DNA from: Cervus elaphus
Lineage: Eukaryota > Chordata > Mammalia > Artiodactyla > Cervidae
Length of the DNA: 64,000 nucleotides
NCBI RefSeq assembly: GCF_910594005.1
Contig: NC_057827.1
Coordinates: 7,688,001-7,752,000, forward strand
Direction of reading: 5' to 3'
Shown: positions 21,759 through 31,124 of the stretch, piece after piece
Layout: each line of letters starts with the position of its first letter
Numbering within the stretch: position 1 is the stretch's first letter
The notes under the pieces: model-generated
Told to the model about the DNA's origin: nothing
Seen by the model: the letters and a program-made list of their open reading frames with translations, nothing else
The model's database searches: none
Program-made: the position numbers and the translations under genes

Positions 21759-22174
21759 TGTAGGGTAAGGGAGTTAGAGAAGGAGAGGTTCGTAAAAAGA
21801 ATGAGACGGGCACTTTACAGGAACAGATCACCTTTAATGAGGCCAGAAGGGGCAGCAGTCAGATTAGTGGGCTGCTGCACCAACCCAAGAAAAGAGTTAA
21901 GTATATGTAGGCATATATGTGGAAAGCTACTGTCTTAAGGGGGCCTGTTCTTCTCCAAGGTAGCTCAGAGTAGTTATCTCTTAAACGTCTGAGGCAAGGA
22001 ATTCTGGAGATCAGTCAGAGGCTGGACCGGCTGGGAGCTGGGCATAATCAACCTTCATGTCCATTTTTTTTTTTCCTTCGGGTGAGAGAGTTCTTTGTTT
22101 TGCATAGAATGGTGGGGAGGACCCGGAGGGGAATTTTAACTCCAGGCTATTTTGAGCCATGTAACTTTCCTTCA
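21759..22174 (-). mobile_element. Solo LTR inserted in L1M, antisense
   Basis: The insert runs from TGTAGGG at 21759 to TTTCCTTCA at 22174, so it has TG...CA termini. On the minus strand ATTAAA (21838-21833) fits a polyadenylation signal and a TATAT string near 21919-21912 a promoter. L1M continues on both sides (acattacac on the left, atacatatgtgac on the right). The flanks CTATA and ATATA differ by one base, a plausible decayed target duplication. No internal retroviral genes remain. Confidence 0.6.
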
Positions 22175-22688
22175 ATATACATATGTGACTTACAATTCAC
22201 TGCTATCAACATTATATCACTTGGAATTATGTGTGAAAGGCTGACTTCCATTTAGTACCCTTTATTTTCCTCCCCTTTCAATACTATTGTTTTGAGTTTC
22301 ATATTATGCTATAATTTTGTTTCAGTCATCAAGTATGATCTCTAAAATCCATGAAGAAAAGAATAGTCTATTGGATGCTTCTGTATGTCTGCTCTGTTGG
22401 TCCTCTAGTGAGCTTCCTTTAGCTTATCTTCTAGCCAACAGTGGTTCTGATTAGGTTTTGTGCTCAGGTCTTGGCTTACTTGGTGGACTGTGGTTCTAAT
22501 GGTGGCTTCACATTCAGAGCTTTTGCAGGACTATTCTTGTCTGCTAGGTTTATATGACACCCGTGGTGGCCCCTGTGATCCCTGCTCAAGGAGGTTGAAG
22601 GGTTTTCCCTCACTGGATCTCTGAGTTGGCAGGACATGCCAACCACACACCATGTTTCAATACTTGGAACAAAAAAGTGGAAATAAAG

Positions 22689-23260
22689 TGTTATAGCCAC
22701 ACTTTCCGGGAAACAAACTCACTCAGAAGGACAATACAGATAGTGGAGTGCAGTTTATTACACCGGCGGGCCCAAGGCAGAGTCTCCTCTTAGCCAAGGA
22801 CCCCGACCAGCATTTGTGAAAATCTTTTATACCCAATGTGTACGTGTCCAAACCCACCACCCCAAATTCCTTGAGGCTTACAAAGAAAGGGTAAATACAA
22901 CCACAATAACCCCATCATTCACGTGTTATGTGTTCAAACAGTTAATAATCAATAAGCCCGTGGTTACATTCCAACCAGTTAATAACTGATAAGCCTGTGG
23001 TTACATTCCGATAGATACTGTCCGGAGGCAGGGGTGATTAGAGTATGTTTTCTCTTAGGCGATATAACCTGGATATGAGTAACCTGGATGTGATCTTCAA
23101 GGTTCCCCTGTCCGGAGGGGGTCTTATCCTTCCATTGTCGTTCCCACAGGCACTAAGCAGAGAGTTCAGAGTCCACTGGAGAGGCAGCCGAGCACAATCA
23201 GCATGGACAGGCCTGAGATGGAGTCCAGGCCTTATGAATTCCTTCTTCAAAAGTACCTCA
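22689..23260 (-). mobile_element. Solo LTR, class II-like, antisense
   Basis: The span is TGTTATAGCC at 22689 to TACCTCA at 23260, giving TG...CA ends on either strand. On the minus strand a TATAAAAG box (22831-22824), an AATAAA (22759-22754) and a ~65-bp U5 ending in GTGGCTATAACA are in the right order and spacing. An internal near-repeat (gttaataatcaataagcc versus gttaataactgataagcc, starting at about 22941 and 22979) sits in U3. No matching 6-bp flanks were found, so the right end may be slightly off. Confidence 0.72.
22754..22831 (-). promoter_or_regulatory. LTR core: TATA box and poly(A) signal
   Basis: On the minus strand TATAAAAG lies at 22831-22824 and AATAAA at 22759-22754, about 65 bp apart, bracketing the presumed R region. 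Activity of this old LTR as a promoter is unknown. Confidence 0.6.
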
Positions 23261-23539
23261 CTAATAATTTTATATTGACTATAATTGAAATATTATTATT
23301 TTGAATTACTGTATTAAAGAAAATCCACTGTTAAAATTAATTTACCTATTTAGTTTTTTTTAATGTGATATTATATTAGAAAAACTTTAATTATAGAGTG
23401 GGATGCATTCTATTTCTATTGGATATTAATTATATTTCTACCACTCTAGAGTATAAGGTCATTCCTTTTTCTCTAATCTGATCTCTGCCATACTCCTACA
23501 GGATTCTGAATTCAAGTTTTGCTGAACTTCTGGAAGTTC

Positions 23540-23715
23540 CTCACACAGTCTGATTTAAGTTTTTAAACTTATCTGAATCTCTTTCCTCATTTAAAAATTG
23601 AGCATAGTAATAAAATTTTCCTGTAGAGTATTTGTGAGGATTAAGTGAGAATATGCATGCAAAAAATCCTTAAGGAGTTTCCAGCTTCAGCACTCAACAG
23701 ATATTAGCTATACGT
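23540..23715 (+). mobile_element. MIR SINE relic
   Basis: A typical MIR 3' half: ctctttcctcatttaaaaattgag, then atttgtgaggattaagtgag, aatatgcatgc and gcactcaacagatattagc. It is well diverged and non-coding. Confidence 0.7.
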
Positions 23716-24093
23716 GTCTTTAAAAATGGATCTCCCAAGTTCCACTCCCTCAACACTACAGTAAGGAGCTTTGTAGAACAGCTTCCCAGTGAAACAAGCA
23801 TAACTGGTAAAAATTATTAAAAACATTTTTTTTTTAAATTTGCAGAGGACTTCAGTTTCAGGTCTAACATTTGACAAACTTGGATGTCACCCTTACTCTT
23901 ATCACAAGAAAAAAGCTGAACAACTTGAAAATCAAAGAATTTTCCTGGAGCCAGCAGAAAAATGCAATCTAAAGGCAAACCGAGATCCCAGATCCAGAGA
24001 CAGGAGAACACAAAGAACCACAGCTGAGATGTGCTTTACTGGAGCAGAAGCCACTGGAGCCATAAACTTGTAGGAATACTCAAAGGGTAATTC
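23716..24093. other. Unrecognised sequence
   Basis: No family is identified. The open frame at 23840-24073 (77 codons) is rich in charged residues without a recognisable motif. It might be an old repeat. Confidence 0.35.
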
Positions 24094-24775
24094 TGATGAG
24101 TTGTTGGGGACTATGCTTAGTGGCCAGGGTTCTCCAGAGAAACAGAATCAATAGGATGCATATATGGAGATACACGGGCTTCCCAGAAGAACCCACCTGC
24201 CAATGCAGGAGACTTAAGAGATGCAGGTTCGATCCCTGGGTTGGGAAGATCCCTTGGAGAAGGATATGGCAACCACCTCCAGTATTCTTGCCTGGAGAAT
24301 CCCACAGACAGGGAAGCCTGGGGCTACAGTCTATGGGGTCGCAAGAGTCAGACATGACTAAAGTGACTTAGCACAAGCAGCATGGAAATATGCATACACA
24401 TGTGTATACGTATGGAGAGATAGTAATTTTAAATAATCAACGTATTCAGTTATGGAGACTGCGAATCCCACCCTGCAGGGCAAGGCTGTAGGCTGGAACT
24501 GAAGGGAAGAGTTGATGTTGTAGTCTCAAGTCCAAAGGCCACCAGGACACAGAAATCCTTTTTGCTCAGGGGGAGTTAGCCTTTTCTCTTAAGGCTTTCA
24601 ACTGATTGGATGAGGCCCACCCACACCACAGGGTAATTTGATATACTTAAAATTTAAATGGTAGTTTCATCTAAAAAATACCTTCATAGCAACATCTAGA
24701 TAGGTGTTCGACCAAACAACTGGTCACCACAGCCTAGCCAAGTCGATATATACAGAATATCTTGGGAGTGAGAAC
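24094..24775 (+). mobile_element. Ancient mammalian interspersed repeat, split by Bov-tA
   Basis: The left part (ccagggttctccagagaaac...) and the right part (tgcagggcaaggctgtagg, ttcaactgattggatgagg, ccacagcctagccaag) read in the order of a common mammalian repeat whose name I cannot give with certainty. The Bov-tA at 24178-24378 interrupts it. Confidence 0.42.
24178..24378 (+). mobile_element. Bov-tA SINE
   Basis: The sense SINE starts with a damaged head (gggcttcccagaagaaccc, missing much of the A box) and keeps the B box GGTTCGATCCC at 24227-24237. It continues with the full BovA body and ends near gtgacttagcac. Overlapping frames on both strands are chance. Confidence 0.9.
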
Positions 24776-26531
24776 CTTCAGATATCCCAGGCTTCAGGAA
24801 GTCGCCACCTATTTGCGTGTTGCCTCCAGGAATTCCACCAGGTTCGTATTGTAAGGATTGAGAGAGATGCTTAACGCTCTAGTGGGGAAGGAAAAATGAT
24901 CTTTGGAATATATACCCCAGTGGGGTGTTCTTCCCAGGAAGGGCTTAGTCTCCAAGGAAAAGGGCTTAGCAGAGCCTTGTCTGACCTGGGAGAGGCCCCT
25001 CCAGCCTTCTAGTCTCCTGCCAGGGTGCAGAAGCCCCCAAGGGTGACTCGTGTCAGTACTGCTGATGGGCCAGCGTGCGTCTCCCTGCTTCTTAAACAAC
25101 AGTACTTAGTATTCCAAGAATCAAAGATAATCGAGACAACTCTGATCTCCCTCTGAGCTTCAGCCACCCGACTGTGTAAATTTAGACGAAGCCTGACACT
25201 TGGACACTCGAGCAGCACCCTGACTGTCCCTTTGCTGAGACGGCGATGCTCACTTTGGCTCCAAGCCGCCTTGGAACAACTGGACGGTCCCTGGCCGCCT
25301 CTGCCTTTTATCTCCTCTGCCCCTCTCCTGCCCCAGTGAATTCTTTCATTATGTTAAACTGGGACGTCAGTACTGGAATTAGAAAGGAAAATACCAGCTG
25401 CTTTGTCCTCCAGGAAGCACTAATTAGCCAGCAGCCAGGATCTCAGGCAACAATGGGAGCGTTGGGGCTAATTACCAGCTAGCTGCCTCCGCGCTCTGGG
25501 GTGGCTCAGGCGGCAGCACCTGCACTTCAGGGCTGAGATATTTTTAGGATCTGGAATTTCCCTCTGGCCCTTATCTTGCTTTTGATGTCTCCATCACACA
25601 TCTTCTTTCGCAATGACTCCCTCACTGGTCTCTTTTTTTCTAGCCAAACTATCTTGCACAAAACAGCCAAATTCATCCCCTTAAACACAGGTCCCATCAT
25701 ATAATTTCCCATCCCCAATTTGTCAGCATAATTCCCATGCTGCATGTAAATTACAGTCCAGCCCTGCAGGCTTTACATAAAGAGACCAAGACCACCTTTC
25801 CAGCCTCCTGTCAGCCCTGCCTTCCATAGTCCTCCGGTAATCGGCACTTTCTCCTCTGATGTGCGCACACTAATCTCCACGGGAGCTTTAAAGGCAGAAA
25901 CAAAAACTGTACCCAGATCAGCAAAGAATCTCAGGGTGTGAGGAAAGGGTATTGGTCCCGTTCTAAAAGCTGCCCCAGAACCCCACCGCCCAGCCAGGAT
26001 GGAGGACTCTGGGGCATGCAGAAGTTGAGAAGGGGCTGGAATCAGTCTCGCGTAGGTTTGTGGAAGGTGTGTGTCCATTCAGCCAATACCGGCAACACAG
26101 CCCAGTCTGTCCATCAGGGCCATGACTGGGGTTTTGTCTCTTCGGACATTAAGTCTTCTGTCTTTCCTGCAACTCTGACCACACAGGTCCTGACACCCTG
26201 CATCTCTCTTTCTGGATTCATCTGTGAAGTGTGCTCTGCCCAGACCAGCCCCTGGCTTGTCACATCTGTCTGGATGCTGTCTACACTACAGTCCAGCCTG
26301 CAGTCTCCACTTTCCTCCACTTGACCCAGCTCCCACTTCCTCTCTACTCAGAAGGCCTTTTAGCTGAGTCTTTCACATGAAAAAGCTTGTAACAGGGAGC
26401 TAAAATAGAAATTTTCTCCAGGCATCAAGGAACAGTTGAAGTGTGATGCCAGAGTGATATGTCAGACCACCTGGTGCAAAATTTACAAAAGGAAAATTCT
26501 CCTTCCAGGTTTCACACGCTCATCCTTTTGC
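24776..26531. other. Repeat-poor unique sequence, GC-moderate
   Basis: No transposable element is recognised across ~1.75 kb. Several short frames exist on both strands without known domains. A motif-rich block at 25410-25480 is listed separately. This could be intronic or intergenic host DNA. Confidence 0.45.
25410..25480. promoter_or_regulatory. Candidate cis-regulatory block (homeodomain and SOX-like motifs)
   Basis: Within ~55 bp lie a palindromic CTAATTAG (25420-25427), AACAATGG (25449-25456, SOX-like) and GCTAATTACC (25467-25476). All sit in repeat-free DNA with CAG/CAGC spacers. Such clustering resembles vertebrate enhancers, but short AT motifs also occur by chance and I cannot test conservation. 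Confidence 0.3.
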
Positions 26532-26541
26532 GACACACACA

Positions 26542-26575
<34 letters not shown>
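26532..26575. repeat. (CA)n microsatellite
   Basis: About 21 CA units with one CT interruption near 26541. The run gives false Thr-His and Val-Cys frames on the two strands. Confidence 0.95.
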
Positions 26576-26576
<1 letters not shown>

Positions 26577-27725
26577 CGAGGAGAGCCAGAGCAGGAGCAG
26601 GCAGAAGGCAGGCTGATCTTCCTGACATGAGCATGGCTGCCTCTCGGGGAGCCTCGCCCCTCACCAGGCACCTGGAGGGGTCTGCAGCTCTCCACTTTCT
26701 GCCACAGAACTAGAGAGAGGACTCTAAGACCTCTCTGGAAGTCGGGGGCTGGGAAACACCCCATCTGGGCCTGCTGATCCAGGCGCCCTGGAGGGGGAGG
26801 CAGCCACTGCAGCTCTGGCAGCCCTAGTCCACCTACCCTGGTCTGATCTGTTGGGAACAGTATGCCAGTGTGTCTTCTGAATCAGGAAGGGGAGCCACTC
26901 TGGGGTGGCTGGGAAGAGGGAGGGCAGTGATAAAGAAACATGCCCTCCAGGGATGCAATGCCCTGACTGTTGTAGGAATTGCAGGTAAAGCAGTCCCCAA
27001 GCATGAGAATCTCTGAAGAAAAAGTCCCAGAGGAAGACGAGTTGGCTTCCACCACTTGTGGGTCCCCTCCTCTGTCTCCCTGCTCCCTTCCTCATCTCCC
27101 TGGGTGCAGTGGCTGTTGGCTGAGGCTGGCTTTCTCCTTCCCAGCCTTCTCCTGAGCCAAGAAACACATTTATTCAAAATCGCAATCCACCTAAAATTAA
27201 AGAGAAGAGTCTATTCATCCAGATTAAAGAAGGAGAAGACAAGGGGGAAGAGATCCACCATCCCACGTGCCCTAGTGGGGCCACTGGCATCTGAGGAGGG
27301 GAAGGGGCTGCGGCTGAGGCTTCAGATGCGGGCTGCTGCCTTGTTCAGGGCTCCTTGCTGATGAGCAGGGCAGGGCTGCCACCACCTGGGACGCACAACA
27401 AAGCCAGGGCCTGCCCGTCTTCTCAGGATGACTCAGAAAGAGGTCACCTCTGCTGGATGAATCTCAAAGGGACGGCGGATGCTATCTGCTTCTCCCCCTC
27501 TGTCTCCCAAATCTCAGCAATGCTTGTCTACCACCTCAATGCCTGGCCTTCAGGAAGCTGCCTCCTCATTGCAGAATTTTGCTTCTTTGCTTTTCACTGC
27601 TCAAAGGGCTTTTCCCTTTTCCCTTTTTTTGTTTTGCACTCCTGTACTGCCTGGTACCTAGTCAGTGTCTTGTTTCCCCCATTACGGCCCCATCCAGAGA
27701 CTGGAGCACTGACCCACAGGGACCG
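26576..27725. other. GC-rich unique sequence
   Basis: No repeat is recognised. Overlapping frames exist on both strands (for example 26724-27167 minus and 27355-27888 plus), as expected from high GC. None shows a known domain, and no consistent exon/splice structure is visible. Confidence 0.45.
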
Positions 27726-27985
27726 TGTTAGGCAGCATTTACTCTGCGCCCACCCTGCACCAGGCATTGTGCTAAACTCCCCACCTGCCTCGTCACTGGG
27801 TTACAAACTTCTGAGACCAGCTTGTACCGGAGCCATCTTACAGATGAGAAGGCTGAGGCTTACAGATGTCTATAACCCAAGGAGGTAGCACAGTAAAGAA
27901 TCGGATGAACACTCTGCTTATTGAAGCACCTGGCAAATTGTGGGGCTCAGTGAAGGTTTGTTGAGTGAATAAATATTGTCTGGCT
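27726..27985 (+). mobile_element. MIR/L2-type relic(s)
   Basis: The phrases gcaccaggcattgtgctaaac, ttacagatgagaaggctgag, and a 3' gctcagtgaaggtttgttgagtgaataaata follow the order of MIR/L2 3' ends. Divergence is high and the pieces might be two neighbouring relics. Confidence 0.55.
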
Positions 27986-28294
27986 CTTGAGCCATACCAT
28001 TTAAGTGAACATACAGAAGTCTCTTACAGTCCTGAATGGTTGCATCCTCTTTAAAATTAAAAAAAAAATTAAATTTATTTCTGAGCCATATTTATCACTT
28101 TACCAGAAATCAACTAAGTTGAGGTTATTGTGCCCCCTCTTTCAAAAATTTGGAGTTAAGTCTTAATTTCTTTAAAACATTGGTTTGAGGTTGACAGTAT
28201 GGTTTTACTCTAAAGAATTTTTTAACTATTTCTGACAAGGTGGATGAAACACTACCTTTCAAATTTAAACATGCAAAATAGTCCTCTGGGAATC
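27986..28294. other. Unrecognised AT-rich sequence
   Basis: It contains an A-run (28061-28069) and AT-rich text with no recognisable element or frame. Confidence 0.4.
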
Positions 28295-28415
28295 TTGCAG
28301 GTTCTGACTCAGAGAGTCAGGGGTGGGGCCTGACATTTGACATTTCCTGCAAGCTCCCAGGTGTTGCCAGAGCTGCTGGCCTAAGGAACACGGAACACAC
28401 TTTGAGAAGCAAGAG
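28295..28415. mobile_element. MER5A-like hAT DNA-transposon relic
   Basis: The phrases caggggtggggcctgaca, caagctcccaggtg, gctgctggcc and the terminal cacactttgagaagc match the second half of a MER5A-type non-autonomous hAT element. The other terminus is not seen, so it is partial. Orientation is ambiguous because the family has similar ends. Confidence 0.65.
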
Positions 28416-28524
28416 ACTGAACTTGACCTAGAGTTTGACTCATTCTATTTATAGAAATAAAGTATAAATTATATGATCCTTACTTGCAAGTGAGGATGGC
28501 TGTCTAGCCCTAGGCAAGCCAACC

Positions 28525-28955
28525 ACTGTGTGTTGAACTGTGTTCCCAAGAATTCATATTTTGAAGTCTTAACTCTCTAGTACCTCAGGAAGTAGGCTAA
28601 TGTGAAAAATAAATGTAACCAGTTAAGATCAACTCTTAGCTAGGGTCAAACTGAAGCAGGGTGAGCCCCAGCCCACTGGGACTGGTGTCCTTATAGAAAG
28701 GAGAAGTTGGACACAGAGACAGATCTGCATGCAGTGAGCGTGAAGATGGAGGCCCCGCAAGGGGGTGATGCTGCCACAAGCCAAGGGATTCTCCAGGCTG
28801 CCAGCAAACCCCCAGCAGCTAGAAGAGGCCAGGAAGTCTTCCTCATGACCCTCACAAGGAACCAACTTTTGACTTCAGACTGTAAGTTTCTGAGCCATTC
28901 AGTTTCCAGTTCTTTGTCATGGCAGTCCTGGGAAACTTGTATAGGACAACACATT
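28525..28955 (+). mobile_element. MLT1-like MaLR LTR
   Basis: The order is diagnostic: ttgaactgtgttcccaagaa, ttgaagtcttaactc, gtacctcagg, gactggtgtccttataga, acaagccaag, ccagcaaac, and at the end actgtaagtttctgagcca followed by atggcagtcctggg. It is an old LTR of the ERVL-MaLR group without internal sequence. It supplies the first third of the 243-codon chance frame starting at 28707. Confidence 0.65.
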
Positions 28956-29520
28956 TCACACCACAGCGCTGCAAAACTCCCCCATGAAAGGAAGAATGGG
29001 GGCCTCCCTGCCTCACTTCGTTCCTTAGAAGCTCGGCGTAAGAAGCTGGGGCATGTGTGTTTGAAGGGCAGGTGGTGTGTGGAGCACTCCTTAACTGATA
29101 CCTGTCTGGTCACTTCCCTAATGACCTTCACTCGGCTTGGCTCCCTTACAGACGCGTCACCAGCGTTTCTCGGCCTGCAGCACCAGCTTTCTCTTCTTTC
29201 ACCTGCTCCTTTCCTCATTTACACTTTTCCTCGCCTAGGGATCAAAGCCTTTGGCTCTTTGGCTGTGTGTGTGCGTGTGTGTTTACCTAGTTTATACTCT
29301 CCTATATTCATTGGAGTCCCTGGGGGGTGTCTCATTTCTGATACATTTGTGAATGAAAAAGTACTATTACTGCCTGCCATGCCAGTAAGCAAGGGATTTG
29401 GCCATCAAGCCATCACACTACAGCCACCCCAGTGGTGAGCTCTGAGCAAACTCGCAATGGAAGCAAGATACCCATCATCAAGCCCTCAGCTACCCCAAGG
29501 ATGCACCCTGAGGAGACTCA
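28956..29520. other. Unrecognised sequence
   Basis: No repeat is identified. The 243-codon frame 28707-29438 crosses here but has no recognisable domain and begins inside an LTR. A short (TG)n-like GTGTGTGTGCGTG string occurs near 29266. Confidence 0.4.
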
Positions 29521-29523
29521 GGG

Positions 29524-29829
29524 TGAGAAAACAGGATGCTGGCCCAGACAGCTGAGGTGCACATCAAAGGAATGATTTCAGTGAGTCCAGACTCTTGTAT
29601 CTTCCCATACATAGAAAAGTGCTAAATTTCATAAAGTGAGATGTCTGGTTTTCTTTAATTTACCATTATCTTTCGGTGTTCCCGACTACATCATCTCTGT
29701 TGCAAAACCCCTATATACCCTGACTCCTCCCTTACCTCAGAGCTATTTGAGAGGCTTTGCCCCAGAATTATGTCCTCAGTTGTGTCCACCAAATAAAACT
29801 TTAAGGTTCTGAAACTTTTTCAGTCAACA
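29524..29829 (+). mobile_element. Solo LTR of an endogenous retrovirus, sense
   Basis: The structure reads as an LTR in sense: U3 text (gtgcacatcaaaggaatg, cagtgagtccagactcttg), CTATATA at 29711-29717, a cctcagagctatttgagagg block, AATAAA at 29792-29797, and an end in cagtcaaca at 29829. TATA to poly(A) signal is ~80 bp. The left end is estimated at a TGAG. No internal genes are present. It differs in sequence from the LTRs at 17.2, 21.8 and 22.7 kb. Confidence 0.65.
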
Positions 29830-29869
29830 GATACAGTTTTGAAGAAGATCCCCAAGATTCTGTTTCCTC

Positions 29870-30465
29870 ACTATTCAAATTGGATGATAATCCAGAGGAT
29901 GCTGTGAAGGGATTTTCTAGATGTATTATCATCCAACTCTGTGACCTTAAAGTTGGTAAGGATGCTATGTGCTGGGGTGGCAGTCTCATAGACAAGCATT
30001 TTGAAAAAAAGAGGTTTGTTGTTTTGTTTTTTTTTTTTTTCAAGCTGGGTGGGAAGAGGAAATCGGTTTCCAAGCATGAGAAGGATTTGACATGGCATTG
30101 GTGGCTTGAAGATGTGGAGGCAGTACACCTATCAAAGAGTGTGGGCAGCCTCTTGCGGCTGAGAGCAGCCCCTGGCTGACAGCCCAAAAGGAAACCAGGA
30201 CCTCAGTCTTGCAGCCACTAGGAACTAACTTCTGCTAGCATCTTAGATGAGCTAAGAAGCAGACTCTCCCCAGCCTCCAGATAAGAGCCCTGCCCAGATT
30301 CTGGTTGATTTATATTCGTGAGACCCAGAGCAGATGATTCAGATAAGCCTTTTTGAATATATACACCACAGAACTCTGGGGTAGTGAATGGTGTTGTTTT
30401 AAGTTACTATGTTAGTGCTAATTTATTTAGCAGCAGTAGATGATTTGTCCACTCTCCAACCTAAC
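29870..30465 (+). mobile_element. Ancient LTR-like repeat (MaLR type?)
   Basis: Recognisable pieces are ggatgataatccagagg, tgagagcagcccctggctgacagcc, ggaccaggacctcagt-type text, and a terminal ggtgttgttttaagttactatg. They follow the order of a MaLR-like LTR. A 15-T run lies near 30026-30040. The family name is tentative. Confidence 0.42.
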
Positions 30466-30940
30466 AGATGTAAGTCTAGGACATGTTGGTGGTTTCCTCC
30501 CCCTCCACGCCAGCCCCACAGGGTAGGCAGAGCCCCAGGCCCCAGGCAGGACCTCTTGGATGACTGACAGGTCTTCTCCATAGTCTTGTATTCTGCTTGT
30601 GCTATGGGAACTAGGTTGCTATGATTTTTCTGATTTTGCTGTTGAAAACCAGCCAGATTCCCACAATGCTTCCTGCAATAGGATTGCCTATCAATTGAAA
30701 ATAAGTGAGACCCAGTGAATGTCTATAATCTGGAAATAGCTCAGCTACAGTCAGGTTAAATGACTTTAATAATTAACATCAAGTTCTGGGTGTGAAAAGA
30801 AATCTGAAAGGAGGAAAAATAGTAACAGAAGAAAACCACCTTCCTGCTACTGAAGCCAAAGCTCATCCACTGATTTTTATTTGAGCATATCTTCCCTTCC
30901 AGAAAATAAGATTACTAGTGTGTTGATACAGGCATCAGTG
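30466..30940. other. Unrecognised sequence
   Basis: No element or frame of note is seen. Confidence 0.4.
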
Positions 30941-31124
30941 CAAATGGACTTGCTCAGTCCACTCCCATCTCTGGCTCCCTGCCCCAGTTTAAAATGAGAC
31001 AAGCCAGCCCCACCTCTGTTTGGAAGCACATTGTCCAAATGGACTTGACCTGTCTGCTCCCATCCCTGCCCCAATTTAAAATGAGAAAAAGCAAGCCTCC
31101 ACCTCTGTTAGGAAGCGCATTGTC
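30941..31124. repeat. Two-copy 95-bp tandem duplication
   Basis: Unit 1 (30941-31035) and unit 2 (31036-31124) both start CAAATGGACTTG and end GCATTGTC-like (gcacattgtc / gcgcattgtc). Shared internal landmarks are CCCATC, TTTAAAATGAGA and CACCTCTGTT. Small indels make unit 2 slightly shorter. It lies in otherwise unique sequence. Confidence 0.88.

Larger units (their letters stand above)
19380..22480 (-). mobile_element. Old L1M, ORF2 region, antisense
   Basis: About 2.7 kb of decayed L1 on the minus strand, running from the RT/C-terminal region at the left (19380) through RT and endonuclease toward ORF1 at the right. L1 phrases continue on both sides of the LTR at 21759-22174, which shows the LTR inserted into it. 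No long frame survives. The right boundary near 22480 is approximate. Confidence 0.72.

Noticed and set aside
22689..23260. A provirus spanning both LTRs at 21.8 and 22.7 kb
   Set aside because: The LTRs are different in sequence, only ~515 bp apart, and no gag, pol or env text lies between them.
26532..26575. Thr-His / Val-Cys repeat peptides
   Set aside because: They come from the (CA)n microsatellite read in different frames.
27355..27888. A 177-codon frame in GC-rich DNA
   Set aside because: No domain, a start inside unique sequence without a promoter cue, and an end that runs into a MIR/L2 relic. Likely chance.
28707..29438. A 243-codon plus-strand open frame, the longest frame outside an obvious LINE
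   Set aside because: Its first third lies in an MLT1-like LTR, the region is GC-rich with an opposing 175-codon frame (29218-28691), and the translation has no recognisable domain or splice context.
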